A DNA stretch of 38,327 nt from an uncultured Alloprevotella sp. (GCA_944320745.1 CALUIN010000015.1:1-38327), one strand, 5' to 3'; counted from the stretch's first letter, positions 7,766 through 17,627 are shown. Numbers and translations are program-made. The notes: generated by a model from the letters alone, not told the origin.

Positions 7766-8272
7766 CGTATCAGCCAACGGGAGAACAACAAGGTGGAGGG
7801 CCGGATCTGCCGGAAACACAAACTTACTGCCACGAAAAAGCTGGGTCCCGACTTTAGCGAAACCCATAAATCATCGGGTAACCCGACCGGGCGTTGCCCG
7901 CCCTTACGCCGGCTGTCTACTGGGAACGGCCCGTAACGCACTGTTGCCTGCAAGGGATGGTCCGATGGCCTGCTTGGAGCGGTTGTCCCGTTTTCCAGCC
8001 GATGAAAGAACCGCATATCTCGATGACCAGATTATCACTGCCCCGACGGGCAAATGCGCCATGCAGACCGGCACTTTCAGATACAAGTCAAAAATGGATG
8101 AGAACAAAACGGTGCCCGCGAACCGCATCACGGACCGACAGGTCAACTGCCGCAGCCGGCACCGCCGGACACACGGGGCAAACGGACGGCGCAACAACAG
8201 GGACTGTCCACGCACTCTAACCGTCCGGGAGGCAGCGTGCCGAAGGCTACCGGACCGGGAAGGAGATCTACG
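7766..8272. other. Unassigned stretch at the right end of the acquired block
   Basis: About 500 bp with no gene I can support. An open frame crosses it on the plus strand, with a locally protein-like, less GC-rich part (LERLSRFPADERTAYL at about 7974-8021, continuing to about 8130). It starts only at TTG and runs on through a repeat array into the antisense of the next gene, so as a whole it is not real. The part could be debris of a transferred gene. Composition changes gradually to host-like by about 8160-8270. Confidence 0.35.
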
Positions 8273-8318
8273 ACAAACGGGGCTAAGGCCAGAAATTTCT
8301 GGCCTTAGCCCCGTTTGT
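8273..8318. repeat. Perfect 46-bp palindrome
   Basis: The 23 bases 8273-8295 are the exact reverse complement of 8296-8318, with no loop bases. The arm reads ACAAACGGGGCTAAGG then CCAGAAA. The inner part coincides with the first unit of the 21-bp array described next. Neither side has a T tract, so it is not an ordinary terminator. It could extrude as a cruciform or fold as a long RNA hairpin. Confidence 0.9.
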
Positions 8319-8366
8319 GCTTCCCTTAGGCCCGTCAGCCGCGACCTAAGCGGCGGCCACCGGGCG
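8283..8366 (+). repeat. 21-bp tandem repeat array, copy A (4 units)
   Basis: Four contiguous 21-bp units start at 8283, 8304, 8325 and 8346. Each opens with CTTAG or CTAAG. Units 2 and 3 continue SCCCGT, and unit 1 continues GCCAGAAATT, close to array B. Units differ internally but keep exact 21-bp phasing. The array lies between the acquired efflux block and the terminator of the dcw operon. Confidence 0.7.
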
Positions 8367-8431
8367 CCGGACGGACTACCCGCGCAGAAGGCGACGCCGC
8401 GACAGGCAGACGGGATATACGCTATAAAACG

Positions 8432-8476
8432 AGCCGCGCGGCACCGTCCCCGTTTGCGGGAAGGCAGCGCGCGGCT
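8432..8476 (-). terminator. Terminator of the dcw operon
   Basis: On the minus strand a 9-bp stem AGCCGCGCG / CGCGCGGCT encloses a small inner hairpin (CCCGCAAACGGG) and is followed by CGTTTTATA. It lies about 65 bp past the cyclophilin stop codon. The T tract is on the correct side for minus-strand transcription. Confidence 0.6.
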
Positions 8477-8539
8477 GCTACGGGCTGAAAAGTCCCTACC
8501 GACGGATGGGCCGGATAACGGCCGGCGGGGGCGTAGCGC

Positions 8540-9262
8540 TTATTCCGCCACGGTGGCCCGGACTATGCGCACGTCCGTTATGGGGCGGTCGTCGGCGTTC
8601 GTTTCCACGGCCTGCATGGCCTCGATGACGTCAAGCCCCTCTACCACTTCGCCGAAGACGGTGTACTGCCCGTCCAAGTGGGGCGCACCGCCCGTCGCGC
8701 GATAGACGGGATCGAGCGACGGGTCAAGTTCCACCTTTCCCTGCGTCAGTTCGTACACATCGCCGGCCAAGGCCGCGAGCTGTCCGTCGGTGAAGCGTTG
8801 CCCCCAGACCACATAGAACTGCGAGCCGCTGCTGCGCCACTCGGGGTTGACGTCATCGCCCTCGCGGGCTGCGGCCACCGCGCCGCGGCGGTGATAGTGG
8901 GCCGGATAGCGGATCTCGGCCGGCAGCGTATAGCCGGGACCTCCCTCGCCCAGCAGCTGGCCGGGCGAGGCGGAGCGCGAGTCGGGGTCGCCCGCCTGCA
9001 CCATGAAGTGGCGGATGACACGGTGGAAGAGCAGGCCGTCGTAATATCCTTCGCGTACCAGCTTGAGGAAGTTGTCGCGGTGAAGGGGTGTGTCGTTGTA
9101 AAGCGCGATGACGAAGTTGCCCATCGTCGTCTCGAACCTTACACGGGTGAGGCTGTCCGTGACGGCTCCCGATGCGGGCAGGAGGGCGACAAGCCACAGC
9201 AGCAGCGGGATGCAGCGGCGGAAGAGGGGGCGAGATGTCTGCGGTTTCATGCTGGTGTTCAT
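8540..9262 (-). CDS. Secreted cyclophilin-type peptidyl-prolyl isomerase
   Basis: A 240-residue protein with an N-terminal signal peptide (hydrophobic RRCIPLLLWLVALLPASGA, about 15-33) and a cyclophilin domain. Motifs include FETTMGNFVIALYNDTPLHRDNF, GLLFHRVIRHFMVQAGDPD (catalytic Arg and Phe/Met/Gln equivalents) and FGEVVEGLDVIEAM. It should catalyse proline cis-trans isomerisation in the periplasm. The ATG overlaps the ftsW stop as ATGA, so it is coupled to the dcw operon and is its last gene. An inserted loop (about 110-190) makes it longer than minimal cyclophilins. No lipobox Cys follows the signal peptide. Confidence 0.9.
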   Translation of the reverse strand: MNTSMKPQTSRPLFRRCIPLLLWLVALLPASGAVTDSLTRVRFETTMGNFVIALYNDTPLHRDNFLKLVREGYYDGLLFHRVIRHFMVQAGDPDSRSASPGQLLGEGGPGYTLPAEIRYPAHYHRRGAVAAAREGDDVNPEWRSSGSQFYVVWGQRFTDGQLAALAGDVYELTQGKVELDPSLDPVYRATGGAPHLDGQYTVFGEVVEGLDVIEAMQAVETNADDRPITDVRIVRATVAE

Positions 9263-10515
9263 ATTAATCCTACGTTGCTTTGGAACTCCTTGGCCAGGGG
9301 GTCGGCCGCCGCGGCCGGCGTCTCGGACTTGGCTGCGGCGTCACGGTTGCGGCGCGCATAGCGGCTGACGCTGAGCATCATGCCGAAATAGATGCAGTTG
9401 ATAATCGTAGAGGTACCGCCACGGCTGATGAGCGGCAGGGGCTGGCCTGTGATAGGCACGAGACCTACGGCGACGAGCATGTTGACCATGGCCTGGAGCA
9501 CCATGAGCAGAGCCAGGCCCATGATGAGGAAGGCGGGGAAATTGCGCTCGCAGCGGCTGGCAATGCGGCCGGCCCGGAAGAGCAGGACAATGTAGAGGAA
9601 GACGACGAAGAAGGCGCCCCAGATGCCCATCTCCTCGATGATGATGGCATAGATGAAGTCGGAATAAGCGTGGGCCAGGCGGTCGCGCTGCTCCGAGTTG
9701 CCGGGCAGCTTGCCGACTATGTTGCTCGAGGCGATGGCTATGTTGGCGTGAGCCTCCTGCGGATGTTCCTCCAGATACTCCATAGGGCTGAGGTCCTTGC
9801 TCCCGTGGTCGTCCACACGGTTCACCCACGTCTCGGCACGGTGAAGCAGGGGGACTTCATTGAGCGCTGTGGAAGGCAGGGCGCGGACAAGGAGCAGGAC
9901 GCCGAGGCCCATTGCGACAAAGAAGAGCGCGACCTTGGCCAGCTGGACCATAGGCACCCGGCCTATGAACATCATGATGTAAACGGTAGCGAAAAGGATG
10001 GCGGCCGTCGAGAGGTTTTCCGGAAATATCAGCAGGCAGACTATGCCGGTGGCCGTAAGCACATATTTCAAGGCGCGGCGGTCCGCTCCGTTCTCGTGCT
10101 GCAGATTGGCCAGCATGAGGGCTACCGTGATGACGACAACACCCTTGGCCAACTCAGAGGGCTGGAAACTGATGCCGAAGATATTCAGCCAGCGCGAGCC
10201 TTCATTGAGCCGCTCGCCCAGAAAGAGCGTGATAATCAGCAGAACAATACAGGTAGGCAGCATCACCACGGGGATAATCTTGAAGTAACGGCAGGGGATG
10301 GCGTGGAAAAACCACACCACGGCCGTGCCTACGGCCAGAAACGAAATTTGCTTGAAAAGTGGGGCCATGTAGTTGCCCGTACTGTAGCTCAGGGAACTTG
10401 CGGCGCTGAAGACCTCAACGATGGAAATCATGCTGAGGAGGAAGAAGACGGCCCATATCACGCGGTCGCCCTGGAATAGCTTCCCCGACGAAATACGTTT
10501 GACTGGTATGTTCAT
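9259..10515 (-). CDS. ftsW: FtsW septal peptidoglycan polymerase
   Basis: A 418-residue SEDS-family inner-membrane glycosyltransferase with about 10 membrane segments that polymerises lipid II at the septum with FtsI. Supporting motifs are SRWLNIFGISFQPSELAK (about residues 117-134), an extracellular loop with SPMEYLEEHPQEAH, GNSEQRDRLAHAYSDFIYAI, and the C-terminal PLISRGGTS. RodA is the alternative, but the position in the dcw operon after murD decides for FtsW. The gap to murD is 54 bp. The C-terminal tail is Ala/Lys-rich and cytoplasmic. Normal length. Confidence 0.95.
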   Translation of the reverse strand: MNIPVKRISSGKLFQGDRVIWAVFFLLSMISIVEVFSAASSLSYSTGNYMAPLFKQISFLAVGTAVVWFFHAIPCRYFKIIPVVMLPTCIVLLIITLFLGERLNEGSRWLNIFGISFQPSELAKGVVVITVALMLANLQHENGADRRALKYVLTATGIVCLLIFPENLSTAAILFATVYIMMFIGRVPMVQLAKVALFFVAMGLGVLLLVRALPSTALNEVPLLHRAETWVNRVDDHGSKDLSPMEYLEEHPQEAHANIAIASSNIVGKLPGNSEQRDRLAHAYSDFIYAIIIEEMGIWGAFFVVFLYIVLLFRAGRIASRCERNFPAFLIMGLALLMVLQAMVNMLVAVGLVPITGQPLPLISRGGTSTIINCIYFGMMLSVSRYARRNRDAAAKSETPAAAADPLAKEFQSNVGLI

Positions 10516-10569
10516 GATTACGGAAGATTTTGTACACTATACACGCGGAATCCGGCAAGGCTGTCGGCA

Positions 10570-11904
10570 TCAGGCCAAGCGCTCGCGGACGCGCTCCTTG
10601 AACTGCTCGCCGCGGTCCTCCATGTTGTGGAAGAGGTCGAAGCTGGCGCAGCAGGGACTGAGCAGCACGGTGTCGCCCGGCCGGGCCAGGGCGGCGGCGG
10701 CCTCCACGCAGTCGGCCATGCTGTGCGTATCGGCGACAGGCAGGTGCAAGTCGTCGAACGCGGCGTGGAGTTTGGCGTTGTCCGCCCCAAGGTAGACCAG
10801 TGCGCGGCACTTCTGGCGGACGAGGGGCAGGACCTCGGCATAGTCGTTCCCCTTGTCTTTCCCGCCGAGAATGAGTACGACGGGGGTCGTCATGCTCTCG
10901 AGCGCCCAGCGGCAGGCGTCCACGTTTGTCGCCTTGGAATCGTTCACGTAATGCACGCCGTTGACGTCGCAGACACGCTCCAGACGGTGCTCCACTCCGG
11001 GGAAGTCCGCCAGCCCGGCGCGTACGGCCCCGGCCGGCGCGCCGGCCGACAGGGCAGCCAATGCGGCGGCAAGCGAGTTGCGCAGGTTGTGGCGGCCGGG
11101 CAAGGACAGTTCGGCCAGCGGCATGCTGAAGGCAACGGGCGCGGTGATGCGGAACGTGTCGCCGTCGGCGTAGCCCACGGCGCCGGCTTCGGGGCTGTCG
11201 GCAAAGGGACAAAGGCGGCGCGACGCGGGATACTTGCGCAGCTCGCGCCCCACGTATTCGTCGCCCTGCCAAAATACAAAGGTGTCGTCGGGGCCTTGGT
11301 TGCGAAGGATGCGCATCTTGGCGTCCACGTAGTTCTGCATGCAGAATCCGTAGCGGTCCAGATGGTCGGGCGTGATGTTCAGGAGCACGGCCACGTCGGC
11401 CCGAAAGTCGTACATGTTGTCCAGTTGGAAGGAGGAGAGCTCTATGACGTAGCCGGGCCGGGGCGCTTCGGCCACCTGATAGGCCAGGCTGCGACCGATG
11501 TTTCCTGCCAGGCCGTAGTTCATCCCCGCCTTCTGGAGGATGTGGTGAATGAGGGAGGTCGTAGTGGTCTTTCCGTTGCTACCTGTGATGCAAATCATGC
11601 GGGCGTCGGTGTACCGTCCGGCAAGCTCGATCTCACTGATAATCGGGACGCGGCGTTCGCGCAACGCTGCGACCATAGGGGCCGTGTCCGGGATGCCGGG
11701 ACTTTTGACCACCTCGTCAGCGGCGAGGACACGCTGCGCCGTATGTCCGCCCTCCTCCCAAGCAATGCCGTAGCGCTCGAGCATTTGCTTGTACGGCTCG
11801 CCTATGTGCCCGGAGTCGGAAACGAATACTTCGGCGCCCTGCTTCTGAGCCAGCACGGCGGCGCCCACGCCGCTTTCGCCCGCTCCCAATATGACTGTTC
11901 GCAT
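10570..11904 (-). CDS. murD: UDP-N-acetylmuramoylalanine--D-glutamate ligase
   Basis: MurD (444 aa) adds D-glutamate to UDP-MurNAc-L-Ala in the cytoplasm. An N-terminal Rossmann-like fold (MRTVILGAGESGVGAAVLA) is followed by the Mur-ligase ATP loop GSNGKTTTT (residues 108-116). Next come the LDNMYDFRADVAVLLNITPDHLDRYG region with the metal-binding His/Asp, the NDSKATN motif, and the C-terminal LGGKDKGNDY. Fifteen bases separate it from mraY upstream. Length is typical. Confidence 0.97.
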   Translation of the reverse strand: MRTVILGAGESGVGAAVLAQKQGAEVFVSDSGHIGEPYKQMLERYGIAWEEGGHTAQRVLAADEVVKSPGIPDTAPMVAALRERRVPIISEIELAGRYTDARMICITGSNGKTTTTSLIHHILQKAGMNYGLAGNIGRSLAYQVAEAPRPGYVIELSSFQLDNMYDFRADVAVLLNITPDHLDRYGFCMQNYVDAKMRILRNQGPDDTFVFWQGDEYVGRELRKYPASRRLCPFADSPEAGAVGYADGDTFRITAPVAFSMPLAELSLPGRHNLRNSLAAALAALSAGAPAGAVRAGLADFPGVEHRLERVCDVNGVHYVNDSKATNVDACRWALESMTTPVVLILGGKDKGNDYAEVLPLVRQKCRALVYLGADNAKLHAAFDDLHLPVADTHSMADCVEAAAALARPGDTVLLSPCCASFDLFHNMEDRGEQFKERVRERLA

Positions 11905-11919
11905 CGTCTATGAATTGTT

Positions 11920-13194
11920 TTATCGGATTTTCAATGTTATGATGGTGGCCGCGGCCAGGAGAATCGTCGTAATCCAGAAACGGACGGTAATCTTGGACTC
12001 GTGCCAGGCGCCATGTGGCCAGTTCTTGAAGACATAGCGGCACGTGGGGTCGAGCTGGTTCTTCAGGACGCGGAAATTATCGTGGATCGGCGTCCGCTTA
12101 AACAGTCGCTGCCGCACGCCCTTGCGCTTGCCCAGCTTGAAATACTCCACCTGAAGAATGACACTCAGGCTCTCCACGAGGAATACGCCGCAGAGTATGG
12201 GGATAAGCAGCTCCTTGTGAATGATAATGGCCAGCACGGCTATCACGCCGCCGATGGTCAGCGAGCCGGTGTCACCCATGAAGATCTGTGCCGGATAAGC
12301 GTTGTACCATAGGAAACCGATGAGCGCGCCCACCATCGCGCAGATAAAGATTACCAGTTCCTGCGAGCCGGGTATGTACATGATGTTCAGGTAACTGGCA
12401 AACTCTATGTGACTGGACACATAGGCCAGAATGCCCAGCGCGATACAGATTATCGCAGAATTGCCCGCCGCCATGCCGTCCATGCCGTCGTTGAGGTTTG
12501 CCCCGTTCGACACGGCCGTTATCACGAAAATCGTGACGATGACGAAGAGTATCCAACCGGCCTGGGTCTTGTACTTCCCGCAGAAGGACATGATTTCGGT
12601 ATAGTCCAGGTTATTGTTCTTGACGAAGGGGATAGTCGTCTTGGTCGACTTGACGGGCTCGCTCTTGTGGACCACCTCCGTCTGCGCCCCGCCCTGCCGG
12701 TCTATCTCCACGTTCTCGCGGATGACGGCGTCGGGACTGAAGTAGAGGACCAGGCCCACGACCAGCCCCAGTACGACTTGTCCCAATATCTTGAACTTGC
12801 CGGGCAGGCCGTCCTTGTTTTTCTTGAAATTCTTGATATAGTCGTCAATGAATCCCAAGGCGCCAAGCCACAGCACCGTTACAATCATCAGTATCATGTA
12901 TATATTGCGCAGACGGCCGAGCAAGAGGCAGGGCACCAGCACCGACACGATGATAATGATGCCGCCCATCGACGGCACGTTCAGTTTCTGCACGCCGAAG
13001 GGGTCTATGGACGCGTCGCGCTGCGTCTCGCTGTAGTTGTGGCGCTTCATCCATTTGATGAAGTACTCGCCGAACCACGCCGAGATGACAAGGGCGAGCA
13101 TCAGCGCCAGCAGGGAGCGGAAGGAGATGTAGCCCCACAGGTTCGCGCCGGGTACGCCGAACTGCTCCAGGAATCGGAAGAGGTAGTATAGCAT
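11920..13194 (-). CDS. mraY: Phospho-MurNAc-pentapeptide transferase (MraY)
   Basis: A 424-residue polytopic membrane enzyme that moves phospho-MurNAc-pentapeptide from UDP onto undecaprenyl phosphate, giving lipid I. Motifs seen are PSMGGIIII, the Asp-rich GFIDDYIKNFKKNKDGLPGKFK, and NGANLNDGMDGMAAG, which hold the catalytic acids. It is about 60 residues longer than E. coli MraY because of a hydrophilic insertion (about 168-205, DRQGGAQTEVVHKSEPVKST) after the fifth membrane segment; such insertions are known in Bacteroidetes MraY. 21 bp downstream of murE. Confidence 0.96.
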   Translation of the reverse strand: MLYYLFRFLEQFGVPGANLWGYISFRSLLALMLALVISAWFGEYFIKWMKRHNYSETQRDASIDPFGVQKLNVPSMGGIIIIVSVLVPCLLLGRLRNIYMILMIVTVLWLGALGFIDDYIKNFKKNKDGLPGKFKILGQVVLGLVVGLVLYFSPDAVIRENVEIDRQGGAQTEVVHKSEPVKSTKTTIPFVKNNNLDYTEIMSFCGKYKTQAGWILFVIVTIFVITAVSNGANLNDGMDGMAAGNSAIICIALGILAYVSSHIEFASYLNIMYIPGSQELVIFICAMVGALIGFLWYNAYPAQIFMGDTGSLTIGGVIAVLAIIIHKELLIPILCGVFLVESLSVILQVEYFKLGKRKGVRQRLFKRTPIHDNFRVLKNQLDPTCRYVFKNWPHGAWHESKITVRFWITTILLAAATIITLKIR

Positions 13195-13215
13195 GTCGGT
13201 AAGATTTTTTGGGAA

Positions 13216-14700
13216 TTAACGGGCGTGGGCGGCGGACGGTTCCGCGTCCAGGCCGAAAGCGGCCCGCACCTCCTCGTGGTCGTCGAAGTGGTGTTTCACG
13301 CCTTTCACTTCCTGGTAGGGCTCGTGTCCTTTCCCGGCCACGAGGATGACGTCGCCCGGCTGCGCCAGCATGGCCGCCGTGCGTATGGCTTCCCTGCGGT
13401 CGGCTATGCTGATCACTTTGCGCGCCTGCTCGGCATCGAGCCCGGCCAACATGTCGTCGATGATGGCCTGCGGATCCTCGAAGCGGGGATTGTCGCTCGT
13501 GATGATGACGCGGTCGCTGCGCGTGGCGGCCTCGCGGGCCATGAGCGGGCGCTTACCCCGGTCGCGGTTGCCGCCGGCCCCGCACACCGTGATGATGTGC
13601 CCCTTGCCGCGGACTATCTCCCCTATAGCCGTCAGCACGTTGGCCAAGGCGTCGGGGGTATGGGCATAGTCAATGATGGCGCTCACGCCCTGCGGCGAAC
13701 GGATGGCTTCGAAACGTCCGTTGACGGGGTGGAGCGTGGAAAGTACGCGCAACACTTCGACCGGCTCATGGCCGGACATGACTGCCGCGCCGTAGACAGC
13801 CAGCAGGTTCGACACGTTGAAGCGCCCCACAAAGCGGACGCTCACCTCGTGCCCGTCGATGTCGAGCAGCATGCCCTCGAGCGACTCTTCCAGAATGCGG
13901 CCCTTGAAGTCGGCTGCCGCGCGGGTGGAATACGTCCGCACGACGGCCGCCGTATTCTGCACCATGACCATGCCGTTGCGGTCGTCCGCGTTCGTAATGG
14001 CAAACGCTTCCTTCGGCAGGCCGTCGAAGAAGGCCTTCTTGGCGTCGCGGTAGTTCTCGAACGTCTTGTGATAGTCCAGGTGGTCGCGCGTCAGGTTGGT
14101 GAAGATGCCGCCGGCGAAACGCAGGCCGGCGATGCGCCGCTGGTGTATGGCGTGGGAACTGCACTCCATGAAGGCGTACGTGCAGCCGGCGTCGGCCATG
14201 CGGCCCAGGAGCCGGTTGAGCGTCACGGGGTCGGGCGTGGTGTGCTCCGTGGGGACGGGCTCGCCGTCCACGTAGTTGCAGACGGTAGACACCAGGCCGC
14301 AGCGGTAGCCGAAGGCGCGAAACATGTGGTAGAGCAGCGTGGCAATGGTCGTCTTGCCATTGGTACCCGTCACGCCGACCAGGTGCATGCGCTCCGTAGG
14401 ATCGCCGTAGAAATGCGTAGCGACAGGTCCTACGGCCCCTTCCGTGTCCGCCACGCGGACATAGGTCGTGCCCGGCTGCGCGTCGACGGGGATGGGCTCG
14501 CTCACCAACACGGCGCCCGCGCCCTGTGCTACGGCTTTGCCCACGTAGGCGTGACCGTCCGTCTGCGTACCCTTCACGGCTACGAACAAGTCGCCGGGAC
14601 GCACCTGGCGTGAATCCATGTTCACGCCCGATATTTCTACCTCAAGGCTGCCCTTCACTTCCAGCGGGGACAGCATTCGGATAAGTTCTGACAGTTTCAT
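13216..14700 (-). CDS. murE: UDP-MurNAc-tripeptide synthetase, meso-DAP type
   Basis: MurE (494 aa from the ATG at 14700) adds the third stem residue to UDP-MurNAc-L-Ala-D-Glu. The ATP loop [10 protein letters not shown] is at about residues 109-118. The specificity motif reads DNPRFEDP, with the Arg that recognises meso-diaminopimelate rather than lysine (DNPR versus D(D/N)P(N/A)). The C-terminus carries [11 protein letters not shown]. An in-frame TTG four codons upstream also opens the frame, but ATG followed by MKLSEL is the usual MurE start, so the shorter form is chosen. The 25-bp gap follows ftsI. Confidence 0.96.
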   Translation of the reverse strand: MKLSELIRMLSPLEVKGSLEVEISGVNMDSRQVRPGDLFVAVKGTQTDGHAYVGKAVAQGAGAVLVSEPIPVDAQPGTTYVRVADTEGAVGPVATHFYGDPTERMHLVGVTGTNGKTTIATLLYHMFRAFGYRCGLVSTVCNYVDGEPVPTEHTTPDPVTLNRLLGRMADAGCTYAFMECSSHAIHQRRIAGLRFAGGIFTNLTRDHLDYHKTFENYRDAKKAFFDGLPKEAFAITNADDRNGMVMVQNTAAVVRTYSTRAAADFKGRILEESLEGMLLDIDGHEVSVRFVGRFNVSNLLAVYGAAVMSGHEPVEVLRVLSTLHPVNGRFEAIRSPQGVSAIIDYAHTPDALANVLTAIGEIVRGKGHIITVCGAGGNRDRGKRPLMAREAATRSDRVIITSDNPRFEDPQAIIDDMLAGLDAEQARKVISIADRREAIRTAAMLAQPGDVILVAGKGHEPYQEVKGVKHHFDDHEEVRAAFGLDAEPSAAHAR

Positions 14701-14725
14701 GGCAGCACTCAAATATAGTGATTCT

Positions 14726-17101
14726 TTAGTTTGACCTCTTCTTACGGTTCTCTACCGGCTGCGCCGCGCCCTGGGCGGCGGGCTGCGCGGCGGCCCGGGG
14801 TTTGCGCGGTTTTTCGCCCAGCGTCAGGCGTACCGTCTGCCCGCGCTTCACGGCATGTCCCGGCCGGATGCTTTGCTCGCGCACCAGCCCCACGCCTTCG
14901 GCCTTTACCCGCAGGCCCATGCGCTCCAGGCGGTAGAGGGCGTCGCGCAGTCCGTAGCCCTCCACGTCGGGCATGCGACCGTCGGCGTCCTCGGCCGGCA
15001 AGAGCACGATGTCATTGCCGGAGCCGCCGCTCTTTCCCCAGACGGCCTCCCTGCCGTCCACGGGCATCCCGGCGCGGCAGCCTACGCCGATTTCCCGGAA
15101 CAGGCGGGCCGCAGCGGCCATGTCGCCGGCCATCCGCACGGGCTGCTTGCAGCGCACCGTGTCGCGCGCCTTGCTGTAGTCAGCCACGTGGTTGCGGGCC
15201 ATGATAGACTCGGCCACCCGCTTGAACACGGGGCCGCACATGCCGCCGCCCGAGGCCGGGGCCGTCTTGCGGATGCAGACGATGCAGGAATAGAGCGGCT
15301 TGTCGGCAGGAAAATAGCCGGCATAGGAGATGAAATACTCCGAGGTGCGTCCGCGGCCTGTCCAGATCTGGGCCGTTCCCGTCTTGGCCGCCACGGGGAA
15401 GTAGCGGCTGCCGCCGGCCTTGCCCAGCCCTATGGACACCACTTCCTCCAGGCAGGTACGGATGTTGCGCACGGCTTCCGGCCGCGCCATCTGCTTGCGC
15501 AGCACGGTCACGGGAAATTCCTTCACCACCTTGCCGTCGCGCAGGATGGCCTTCACCAGGCGGGGGCGGAGCAGGCAGCCGTTGTTGGCTATACCGTTAT
15601 AAAAGTTCAGCGTATTGATAGGGGCCAGCTGCGTCTCGTAACCGATGCTCATCCAAGGCAGCGTGGTGCTGGACCAATAGGCGCCTTCGCCCGGACGGCG
15701 GATGCGGGGTTTCTGGTAGCCGGGCAAGGGTATCTTCAGGTCTTCCTTCACGCCGATGCGCTCCAGGCCCTTGACGAAAGCCGCCGGGTCATCGTGGTAG
15801 TACTTATTAATAAGGTAGCTCACGCCGACGTTGGACGAGCGCTGGATGATTTGCGGGACAGTGAGCACACCGTAGCCGCCCGAACGCCAGTTGTGGTCGC
15901 GCATTTTGCGGTTGCCGAAGTTGTAGACGCCGCCGCCCACGTCCACCTGATCGTCCATCTTGATTTTCCCGTCGTCGAAAGCCACGAGGAAGGACATGGG
16001 CTTGAACACGGATCCGGGCTCGTAGATGTCCGTGACGGGCAGCGCCGTGTCCTCGTGGTAGGACCCGTCCTCATGGCGCGTCAGGCCGGTCATGCCCTTG
16101 ATGTCGCCCGTGGCCACCTCCATCACGATGCACACGCCCGACTTGGCCTCCAGCTCCTTGAGCTTGTCGCTAAGGGCTTTCTCGCAGATTTCCTGGATAG
16201 TGACGTCGAGCGTGGTCATCACGTCGCAGCCGTCCACGGCGGGGCTGTCTATCTGTACGACGCGGCGGTTCATCACCTTTTCGAAATGGAACGAGCCGGG
16301 GCGGCCGGCCAGCGCGCTGTCGAACGTCAGCTCCAGGCCGTAGCGGGCCGTGTCCTTGAAGTCGCCGATGGTGCGCACGGCCAGTTCGCCAAACGGCCGG
16401 CGCCGCATTTCGATCTTGCGGAAGTTCGCGCTGGAGCGCAAGCGGAAGAGGGGAAGTTTGCTCACCTCGCTGTATTCCACATAGCTGATGCGGCGGTTCT
16501 CGCGCTTGCGCAGGGGCAGGGAGGTCACCGCCCGGGTGTAGACGGGCCAGTAGCGGCTCCGGGCCCGGCGGCCGGCCAGCAGGTGTGCGCGCAGCTTGCC
16601 CGGGTCAACATCGGGGAAGATGCGGTGGAAGCCGGCGCAAATCTCGTTCATATGGAGCATGAGGACCGTGTCGCGGCGGTACTGGTCCTTCTCGCGCCAG
16701 TCCTCCAGGAGCCGCGCGCGCAGCGCGGTCAGGTTCTCGTCGGGATACACGGACTGCACCAGGCGGCACGCGGCGGCCAGGCTGCGGTAGACGGTCGTGT
16801 CCTTGAGGTAACGGTTGTCCTTGCTCCAGGCCGTGTCGTTTTCGGTCGACATGAAGTCCAGATTGATCTCGTACTCGGGCAGCGAGGCCGCCAGCACCTG
16901 TCCGTCGGCGGCAAGGATGTTGCCGCGCTTGGCGGGCAGCGGGCGCCCTTCCTTCACCTGCAGCTTGCTCATTTCGAGCCAGTATTCGCGGTCGGCCGTC
17001 ATCGTATAGAGCGCCTTGCCCACCACGCTGAGAGCCAGCAGGGCCAGCACCAGCGTCACCAGGAAATAGCGGGGCATGATTTTCTTGCTCAGGAAGTTCA
17101 T
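14726..17101 (-). CDS. ftsI: FtsI/PBP3-type transpeptidase with PASTA domain
   Basis: A 791-residue class B penicillin-binding protein that crosslinks septal peptidoglycan. A short cytoplasmic tail and one membrane helix (about 11-34) come first, then the pedestal domain and the transpeptidase. Active-site motifs are EPGSVFK (Ser364, Lys367), SSN (422-424) and KTG (573-575). A PASTA domain follows (about 708-763, [20 protein letters not shown]), then a Lys/Arg/Ala/Pro-rich tail. It is longer than many Bacteroidetes homologues, in part through a pedestal loop about 105-200 rich in Arg. Alternative start at Met9. Position after the ftsL-like gene supports FtsI. Confidence 0.95.
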   Translation of the reverse strand: MNFLSKKIMPRYFLVTLVLALLALSVVGKALYTMTADREYWLEMSKLQVKEGRPLPAKRGNILAADGQVLAASLPEYEINLDFMSTENDTAWSKDNRYLKDTTVYRSLAAACRLVQSVYPDENLTALRARLLEDWREKDQYRRDTVLMLHMNEICAGFHRIFPDVDPGKLRAHLLAGRRARSRYWPVYTRAVTSLPLRKRENRRISYVEYSEVSKLPLFRLRSSANFRKIEMRRRPFGELAVRTIGDFKDTARYGLELTFDSALAGRPGSFHFEKVMNRRVVQIDSPAVDGCDVMTTLDVTIQEICEKALSDKLKELEAKSGVCIVMEVATGDIKGMTGLTRHEDGSYHEDTALPVTDIYEPGSVFKPMSFLVAFDDGKIKMDDQVDVGGGVYNFGNRKMRDHNWRSGGYGVLTVPQIIQRSSNVGVSYLINKYYHDDPAAFVKGLERIGVKEDLKIPLPGYQKPRIRRPGEGAYWSSTTLPWMSIGYETQLAPINTLNFYNGIANNGCLLRPRLVKAILRDGKVVKEFPVTVLRKQMARPEAVRNIRTCLEEVVSIGLGKAGGSRYFPVAAKTGTAQIWTGRGRTSEYFISYAGYFPADKPLYSCIVCIRKTAPASGGGMCGPVFKRVAESIMARNHVADYSKARDTVRCKQPVRMAGDMAAAARLFREIGVGCRAGMPVDGREAVWGKSGGSGNDIVLLPAEDADGRMPDVEGYGLRDALYRLERMGLRVKAEGVGLVREQSIRPGHAVKRGQTVRLTLGEKPRKPRAAAQPAAQGAAQPVENRKKRSN

Positions 17102-17114
17102 AAGCCGAGACCTT

Positions 17115-17627
17115 TCAGTTAGGTAAATAATAGGACGACTCTACGGACGTGCGCAGCGTCGTGTCGCTCACGTTATCCTCGACATTGCTGCGCATGGAGA
17201 ACTCGGTCAGTTCGCTTGAGATGGTCAGGTACTTGAACTTGCGGTCCACGAGCGAGTCGGCCAAGTCCTCGCGGCGGATTTCCTCGCGCTGGCAGGCATA
17301 GCGGTTGCTCACGTAGAGCACGGCGAGCACGACGAGCAGCAGGACGTAGCCCATCTGCCGGCGAAACCAGTGGCTGCCCAGCACGTCGCCGCCCATAATG
17401 GTCCGGAAGGTCATCCGGCGCTCTTCGTCGTTTTCCTCTTCGTCGAGGTCGGTCAGCTGGCGGAAGGCCTCACGCGCCTTCTCGTCCCCGGAGGGGGCGG
17501 AGGCCGACGGCTCCGCCGCCGGAGCGTCGGGACCGTCGGCCACGGCTTCGGACTCGGGCTGAGCGGCGCGCTCCAGCAGGCGCTCCATCGCATCGGACTG
17601 CGCCGGGGTTTCGTCTTGTCCTTTCAT
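17115..17627 (-). CDS. ftsL: FtsL-like division protein
   Basis: A 170-residue single-pass membrane protein in the ftsL position between rsmH and ftsI. An acidic Ala/Pro/Glu-rich cytoplasmic region (about 1-72) precedes a linker, one hydrophobic helix (QMGYVLLLVVLAVLYVS, about 91-107) and a short periplasmic part with a heptad-like RREDLADSLVDRKFKYLTIS. FtsL joins the FtsQ-FtsL-FtsB complex that activates FtsW/FtsI. The long disordered N-terminus is unusual against E. coli FtsL (121 aa). Sequence identity to FtsL is always low, so the call rests on topology and place. 10 bp after rsmH and 13 bp before ftsI. Confidence 0.8.
   Translation of the reverse strand: MKGQDETPAQSDAMERLLERAAQPESEAVADGPDAPAAEPSASAPSGDEKAREAFRQLTDLDEEENDEERRMTFRTIMGGDVLGSHWFRRQMGYVLLLVVLAVLYVSNRYACQREEIRREDLADSLVDRKFKYLTISSELTEFSMRSNVEDNVSDTTLRTSVESSYYLPN

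Noticed and set aside
7944-8705. 253-codon open frame across the unassigned region
   Set aside because: TTG start; runs through the 46-bp palindrome and 21-bp array and then antisense to the cyclophilin gene; composition changes along its length.
14701-14712. TTG start four codons upstream for murE
   Set aside because: The ATG at 14700 gives the standard MurE start MKLSEL; the extension has no support.
14710-14717. TATATTTG on the minus strand before murE as an internal promoter
   Set aside because: Transcription would start at or after the murE ATG, and there is no -33 TTTG; probably chance.
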